A stretch of DNA of 12,090 bases from Dictyocoela muelleri (Eukaryota; Microsporidia): the NCBI GenBank assembly GCA_016256075.1, contig SDVU01000589.1, positions 1 through 12,090 of the forward strand. The letters are read 5' to 3'. The position numbers were made by a program, and so were the translations under genes. Of the stretch, positions 7,534-12,090 are shown in pieces. Positions within the stretch are counted from its first letter, which is position 1; each line of letters begins with the position of its first letter. The notes under the pieces were generated by a model that saw only the letters and a program-made list of their open reading frames with translations, had not been told where the DNA came from and ran no database searches.

Positions 7534-8370
7534 ATGGACATGTCAAGATCAATAAAGATAGAAATGGTGCCGAAAAATCAAAATAAATGTTTTTTTACTG
7601 AATGCGATAATCCACCTAACTTAAAGAGGAACAGAAAAAAATCTTCCGTAAAAGTTGTGAAAATTTTTTATTTATTGACGGCGTTTTGAAAAATATAGAT
7701 GATCAGATAATAAAAGACGTTGTTAAATATAATAACATCCGGCTTGAAAAAAAGAATCATATCTGAACTTCATAATGTTGATCATGAAGAGAGAGACCTA
7801 CTTTTGAAAGAATAAAATCTGCTTCTGTAGGTATAACACTAAATAATGTAAAATATATTTTAAATGAATGCATTAACTGTTTGCGCAAGACATTTTCAAA
7901 TTTACAACATATAATACCGTCATTTTTAAGCCATTATTGACACAAACGATTAATTGTCGACACAATGGATCTTAGAATTTACGCAGAACATGATAAAGGT
8001 TTCAATTATGTTTTAACGATTTTAGAATCTTTTTCGAAATTTTGATGGATTTATAAGTATAAAGGAAAGGATTCCGATACATTTTCAAAAATTTTGATGA
8101 AAAATTTTTATAGTAAGGTCTCAAGTCTATATTTCATAGAGAAAATGGTGGCGATTTTGTTAACAATCAGGTAGATAATATTTTAAAACAATCTAATATC
8201 AAGTCTATTCATGGTAGACCCTATCATCCTCAATCACAAGTACAGATATAAAGATTAAAAATAACCATTAAATCTAGATTGCGCAAAAGTTCTCAACTCA
8301 AGAGTTTAATTGGTTTGAAAAAAATTGAAAAAATTGTTTATTTTTATAATAATTCTTTCTTCGTGCAACG
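7534..8370 (+). mobile_element. Fossil retroviral-type integrase region (LTR kin or Ginger-like)
   Basis: Remains of one integrase are visible on the + strand. A zinc-binding HHCC-type stretch (ELHNVDHEERD, then NECINCL) lies at about 7740-7890. Catalytic-core pieces VDTMDLRIYAEHDKG (about 7955), FHRENGGDF (about 8135) and IHGRPYHPQSQ (about 8205) follow in family order. The YHPQSQ wording resembles Gypsy/Ginger and KRBA2-like integrases. It is broken several times over, so the copy is old. No reverse transcriptase, protease, capsid or flanking long terminal repeats are seen. Which parent element it came from stays open. Confidence 0.7.
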
Positions 8371-8499
8371 GATATGAAAAAATTCATTCTATTTAATGGA
8401 TATGATGCCAATATATTGTAACTTTACTCCTCCGGATTTTTAAAAAATCACAATATACCTCCCTTATGTTGATGTTTTAAAAATTTATCGAAAATAGGT

Positions 8500-9378
8500 A
8501 TGCATGAGTTATCCAAATATATCAGAAATGAAAAGCATGCCGAAGAAATATTTTTTATATATGGAATATTAAAGAAAAACAAGGTGTGTATTTTATTTAA
8601 AAAACAATGAAAATTTATAATAAAGAAAGAAGGTATTTTTATTTTTCGGGTAAATGCAATGTCAAGATATATTACAAACATAATACCATATTGCAGAACA
8701 GCCGAGTTGAGTACACAAAATTCATTTTATTTTGCTACAATTATTTTTATAAAGAAACACTTACAACGAGTTTAATGAGAAATTTAAATAGTCAAAAAGA
8801 TTAATTTTATAATTAAAAAAACGAAATGAGGCTGAAATATACAATTATAATAAAAAAATGATGAAATTAGGAGAATAAAGAACACCCGTAGAAACAGACG
8901 AATCATTAATGGCGTCTGCGAAGTATGAAAATGGTATTTCCCTCTACAAACCCGGGTATTTTGGTGTTGTCGAGAGACATACAGGTCGATGTTATATCGA
9001 AGTTGTTCCTGATCGTAGTAGGAAAACTTTAAAAAAAATATTAAACAATATAGTTGAGGATCTAACACTGATAATTACAGAACAGGCTGCTGCATATAAT
9101 AAATTGCCCACAATAGGATTTAAACATTTTTCTGTATGTCATAAGACTTTTTTTGTCGATCCTAAAAAAGGTGAGCATACCCAGATGGTTGAAAGCATCT
9201 GAAATCATTTTTAAAAAAAACACGTGGAGTATGGAATAGCAAGATAGCGCCTCGAAGTTTATTGCCAGGTATTTTTTTTAGAAATAATAAGGATATGGGA
9301 TCTGAAGATATCTTGATGATTCCGGAATTAAATAAATTCTCAATTTTAATAATTATGGTGGCGTTTTTGTTTTTTTAA
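8500..9378 (+). pseudogene. Merlin (ISXO2/IS1595-type) DDE transposase, copy 2
   Basis: A second Merlin transposase, of a different lineage from copy 1. The N-terminal helix reads MHELSKYIRNEKHAEEIFF (from ATG 8500), then the degenerate zinc-ribbon region FSGKCNVKIYYKHNTILQ (about 8650-8700). The catalytic domain follows: PVETDES (about 8885-8905, first Asp), FGVVERHTGRCYIEVVPDRS, TEQAAAYN, and HKTFFVDPKKGEHTQMVES with the final Glu. It ends with GVWNSKIAPRSLL and RNNKDMGSEDIL to a TAA at 9376-9378. The second catalytic Asp is Glu here (TEQ where TD is usual). A TAA at 8876-8878, a TGA at 9200-9202 where the family has Trp, and at least three frame changes show decay. The longest open block is 8879-9202. 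Terminal inverted repeats were not found. Confidence 0.88.
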
Positions 9379-9600
9379 TGGTTTTTATAAAATTTCTAAA
9401 ATCCTGTTTTTTTGAACAAGAATATTCTATTTTTTTTGAAAAAGGAGGAAATTTCTAAAAATTATGCATCAGGGTTGTAAATCTGTTGACATTACCTTAA
9501 TAAATAATGAGGGATTTACATCAATCGGTCAAAAACTATAGAAATATAGTATTAATATACACTGTTTCAGTGTGGTAAAGCTGATTAAGACTTGGTTCAA
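9379..9600. other. AT-rich sequence with a small hairpin, no gene
   Basis: TGTAAATC (9476-9483) and GATTTACA (9513-9520) form a short inverted repeat with similar flanks (GTTG/TCAAT). This may be the right end of the second Merlin element, but no matching left end was seen before 8500. Nothing else is recognisable. Confidence 0.4.
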
Positions 9601-9870
9601 TATGAAAATGAAGCAATAGGGGGGCTCTCCTAGGTGTGGGGATTAGAGCAACGACGCTTCTCGGCAAAAAGTAGTGATAAATAAAATATCGTGAAAAAGC
9701 CTCTAATTATCTGTATCCTGCCGAGTATTTATAAAACGAAAATCGCGTATACAGCCAGGCCTCTGGGTAGCTTAGGAGTGACGTATTATTGGAACACCAG
9801 AAACTAGTGTCAAAGATCAAGGTTGGAGATAACTCTCCGGGTTGCCAGCTATGGATGTTGTCCGCATGTA
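9600..9870. repeat. Unidentified dispersed-repeat-like island, less AT-rich
   Basis: Composition changes sharply: GGGGGGCTCTCC, GCCAGGCCTCTGGGTAGC and CTCTCCGGGTTGCCAGCTAT stand out against A/T neighbours. No long frame exists on either strand and no tRNA-like A and B boxes or rRNA core motifs were convincing. It could be the noncoding part of a LINE or SINE, or a structured RNA. It stops where the TTATAGACC repeats start (about 9880). The texture suggests a sequence under different history from the rest of the window. Confidence 0.5.
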
Positions 9871-9877
9871 ATATAAT

Positions 9878-10626
9878 ATAGACTCTTTATTGCAAAGTTA
9901 TAGACCGATTTTGTCAGAATTATAGAAGACTCGCGAAAATTCGCCAATATTAATTAATTAATAGCTCTTATTTAACCTTTATTACTTAACCATTATTTTT
10001 TTAACTTAATTTTTGACCATTATTTTTAACCATTATTTTTTACCCTTATTATTTAGCCCTTATTATTTAGACCTTATTTTTTAACTTATTTTTTAAAATA
10101 TTATTTTTTGACCCTTATTTTTGGCATTATTTTTGAACCCTTATTTTTTTTAGCCCTCATTTTTAGTTTTATTTTTCAAACCTTATTCTTTAGTTTTTTT
10201 TAGCCCTTATTTTTTAAACACTTATTTTTTAGTCCTCATTTTTAAACCTTTATTTTATAGTCTTATTTTTAACCCCGCCATTTTCTATTTAGTTGAAAAT
10301 AATTGTTAGAAAATAGGGGTTAAAAATAATGGCTAGAAAATAATGGTTAAAAAATAAGGGTTTAAAAATAATGTTATAAATAAGGGATAAAAAATAAGGG
10401 CTAAAACATAAGGGTTTAAAATAATAGGGTTAAATAATAAGGGTTATTAATAAGGGCTAAAAAAATAATGGTTAAAGATAGGGGGTCGAAAAATAAGATT
10501 AAAAAATAATGGTGAAGCAATAAGGGTTAAATTATGGCTAAAAATTAATTAATAATGGCGAATTTCCGCAGATCATCCATAATTCTGGCAAAATGCGTCT
10601 ATAACTTTGCAATAAGGAGTCTATAA
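9878..10626. repeat. Large inverted repeat built from degenerate arrays
   Basis: The left arm (about 9878-10287) goes from TATAGACTCTTTATTGCAAAG and AATTCGCC into many CTTATTTTTTAACC units. The right arm (about 10307-10626) runs the same landmarks backward: AATAAGGGTTAAAA units, GGCGAATT, and CTTTGCAATAAGGAGTCTAT. The centre is AACCCCGCCATTTTCTA / TAGAAAATAGGGGTT around about 19 bp. Arms differ in length by about 90 bp because repeat units were gained or lost. There is no coding potential. It could fold as a long cruciform. Confidence 0.85.
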
Positions 10627-10735
10627 CTTTTCGAAAACGTGTCTATAAAAATGCAAAAGGGGGGGGGGCTATAAAAATGCAAAAAGGTGTCTATAAAAAT
10701 GAGAAAGGGGTCTATAAAATGAGAAACTATGTAAA
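10610..10735. repeat. Array with GTCTATAAAAATG core and a G10 run
   Basis: GTCTATAA recurs about six times at 20-25 bp spacing, with linkers such as ATGCAAAAAGGT. It is the reverse-complement orientation of the TTATAGAC family and continues the right arm of the big inverted repeat outward. A run of ten G at about 10660-10669 is unusual in this A/T context and may be a sequencing or assembly weak point. Confidence 0.75.
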
Positions 10736-10814
10736 CATGATAACATAACTTAATTTTTTTTTATTTTTTAAATTGAAAACTTGTATTTCTTTGTTTTTTT
10801 TCAAAATAATTTTT

Positions 10815-10930
10815 ATTATTTTTAAACTGCTTATTATTTTTTAAGATGCTTATTATTTTTTTAGCTGCTTATTATTTTTTAGCTGCTTATTATTTTTTAG
10901 GCTGCTTATTATTTTTTAAGCTGATTATTT
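10815..10930. repeat. Tandem repeat GCTGCTTATTATTTTTTA, about 5-6 copies
   Basis: Units of 18-20 bp repeat from about 10828 to 10930, varying only in the length of the T-run and one or two bases at the join (AAGAT, TAGCT, AGGCT, AAGCT). The array abuts the 22-bp array at 10937 with no unique sequence between them. Confidence 0.85.
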
Positions 10931-10936
10931 ACAGTC

Positions 10937-11297
10937 CATTTCATTATTATAGACACATCATTTCATTATAGACCCATCATTTCATTATTATAGACCTATC
11001 ATTTCATTATTATAGACCTATCATTTCATTATTATAGACCCATCATTTCATTATTATAGAACTATCATTTCATTATTATAGACCCATCATTTCATTATTT
11101 TAGAACCATCATTTCATTATTATAGACCTATCATTTCATTATTATAGACCCATCATTTCATTATTATAGACCCTTATTTCATTATTATAGACCCATCATT
11201 TAATATTTTAGAACCATCATTTCATTATTATAGACCTATCATTTCATTATTATAGACCCATTATTTCATTATTTAGACCCATAATTTCATTATTATC
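10937..11297. repeat. 22-bp minisatellite TTTCATTATTATAGACCCAT, about 16 copies
   Basis: The unit is TTTCATTATTATAGACCCAT plus CA. About sixteen full copies and a partial one are present, with the variants CCTATC, CCCATC, AACTATC and CCATTA at the end of the unit. Two copies carry ATTTTAGAACCATC and lie five units apart, each followed by the same order of variants, which shows a higher-order duplication of about 110 bp. Noncoding. Confidence 0.9.
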
Positions 11298-11369
11298 TTG
11301 ATAAATAATGTATAAAATTTTCTAATGCAGCCCCATTTAAAACAACAATGAATAAACAAATTATACAGA

Positions 11370-11535
11370 TCTTTTCATTATTATTGACATCATCTTTCAT
11401 TATTATTGACACCATCTTTCAATATCATTGACATCATCTTTCATTATTATTGACACCATCTTTTATTATCATTAACACATTCTTTAATTATTATTGACAC
11501 CATATTTCATTATTATTGGCACCGTTTTTCATTAC
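11370..11535. repeat. Tandem repeat TTTCATTATTATTGACACCATC, about 7 copies
   Basis: A sister family of the preceding 22-bp repeat: TATAGACCCAT has become TATTGACACCAT throughout, so the array grew from a single variant unit. Units are 22-24 bp and run from about 11373 to 11530. A short non-repeat stretch (11298-11370) with no gene separates the two arrays. Confidence 0.85.
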
Positions 11536-11564
11536 AGGGTTTTTCATAAATACGGGAGAATTTT

Positions 11565-11790
11565 CCCCAAGTTAGAGACCCATATTTTCAGAGTTATAGA
11601 CCCTTATTTTCAGAATTATAGTCACATTCTTTCAGACTTATAGACTAATTTCTCCAGACTTATATACTTATCTACTTTAAAATTATAGACCTATTTTTTA
11701 GTGTTGTAGACCGCATTTTTGCGTTATAGACACATTTACGGAGTTTTAGACCATATTTTAGAGTTATTGAGATATTTAACCTGTCTTATA
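11565..11790. repeat. Degenerate array with GTTATAGACCCATTTTTT units
   Basis: About ten units of 22-28 bp with core TTATAGAC and T-rich linkers (CATATTTTCAGAG, CACATTCTTTCAGAC), the same type as 785-980. The strand orientation is the same as at 785-980. Copies are strongly diverged. Confidence 0.8.
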
Positions 11791-11799
11791 GGCAAATTT

Positions 11800-12090
11800 T
11801 ATTTACTTATACAGCCTTAAGCATACCTAAATAATACCTTAAACCAAAATTTAAAGAATTGTCGGTACTAATCCGCTCGGCATATAAATTTATCTTGAAG
11901 AGAAAATTATTTAAAATATACGTAAGATAAATTTCAGTATAAACTGAAGTAATTTTACGGTTTCTAATAGTAGAACGTGAACTAGCCCGTGAACTTTCCT
12001 AATAAAAAATTAGTAGTATCTTAGTTGAAAAAAAATATTTTCTCACTTTTTAGATGCTTCCTTTAAATAAATATAAAAACTACCAAATAT
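11800..12090. other. AT-rich sequence, no gene; small inverted repeat
   Basis: AAATTTATCTT (11886-11896) and AAGATAAATTT (11924-11934) are perfect inverted copies 27 bp apart; TTCAGTATAAACTGAA follows directly (about 11933-11948) as a second palindrome. CGTGAAC is repeated twice near 11975-11996. I see no coding frame or known element. Confidence 0.45.

Noticed and set aside
8448-9068. Two frames on the - strand (8448-8681 and 8784-9068)
   Set aside because: Both are antisense to the second Merlin transposase and have hydrophobic, low-complexity translations.
4996-9202. Alternative genetic code with TGA read as Trp, suggested by a TGA at the usual Trp position in Merlin copy 2 (9200-9202)
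   Set aside because: TGG is also used for Trp in both copies, TAA and TAG stops and frameshifts are present too, and in copy 1 the TGA at 5284-5286 is one residue away from the expected Trp. Simple decay (TGG to TGA) explains it.
9600-9870. tRNA or rRNA gene in the less AT-rich island
   Set aside because: No cloverleaf with a GGTTCGA-type box and no recognisable rRNA core sequence could be found on either strand.
1018-10540. Telomere sequence, from TTAACCC-like units in the arrays
   Set aside because: Units are irregular, occur in both orientations around a centre, and lie inside the window beside transposons; at most a loose resemblance.
10937-11535. CRISPR-like array, because of regular short repeats
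   Set aside because: Units are directly adjacent with no unique spacers, have no conserved palindromic repeat, and lie in a eukaryotic transposon context without cas genes.

Overview
This is an AT-rich eukaryotic window with no intact host gene that I can support. It is a transposon graveyard: decayed DNA transposons nested in each other, several long hairpin (foldback) elements, and large degenerate tandem-repeat arrays. I see no rRNA, tRNA, operon or bacterial signal. The organism cannot be fixed from the sequence. The base composition, repeat load and mix of hAT, FLYWCH-MULE, Merlin and integrase fossils would suit an arbuscular mycorrhizal fungus (my leading guess, partly because the GGCGAATTA 16-bp array and the island at about 9600-9870 look familiar from such genomes). 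A microsporidian, myxozoan or other AT-rich invertebrate is also possible.

Layout. 1-1470 holds a short hairpin, a 16-bp tandem array (312-399), a 311-bp foldback element (460-770), and two degenerate arrays with cores TTATAGAC (785-980) and CTTATTTTTCAACC (1018-1250). From about 1468 to at least 4236 lies an old hAT element. It is interrupted by a MULE with a FLYWCH zinc finger (1748-3353, flanked by 80-bp direct copies of hAT sequence) and by a symmetrical composite (4237-5792). In the composite, a Merlin/ISXO2-type transposase unit (4485-5502) sits between two related foldback modules. A third foldback lies at 5931-6241. From 6242 to 7500 there is AT-rich sequence with one possible exon (6843-7007). 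A fossil retroviral-type integrase region (about 7534-8370) is followed by a second, different Merlin transposase (8500-9378). After an unidentified island of less AT-rich sequence (about 9600-9870), the right 2 kb is satellite-like. It has an inverted repeat of about 750 bp (9878-10626) and tandem arrays with periods near 18, 22, 23 and 28 bp, several sharing the core TTATAGACCCAT.

Nothing suggests the genes cooperate as a pathway. The order of events can be read from nesting: hAT first, then MULE and the Merlin composite. All recognisable transposases lie on the + strand and all are broken. The points most worth a second look are the Merlin unit flanked by paired foldbacks, the GTAC found at the ends of three dissimilar foldbacks, the 80-bp repeats around the MULE, and the repeat family that appears as single, inverted and short-period arrays.
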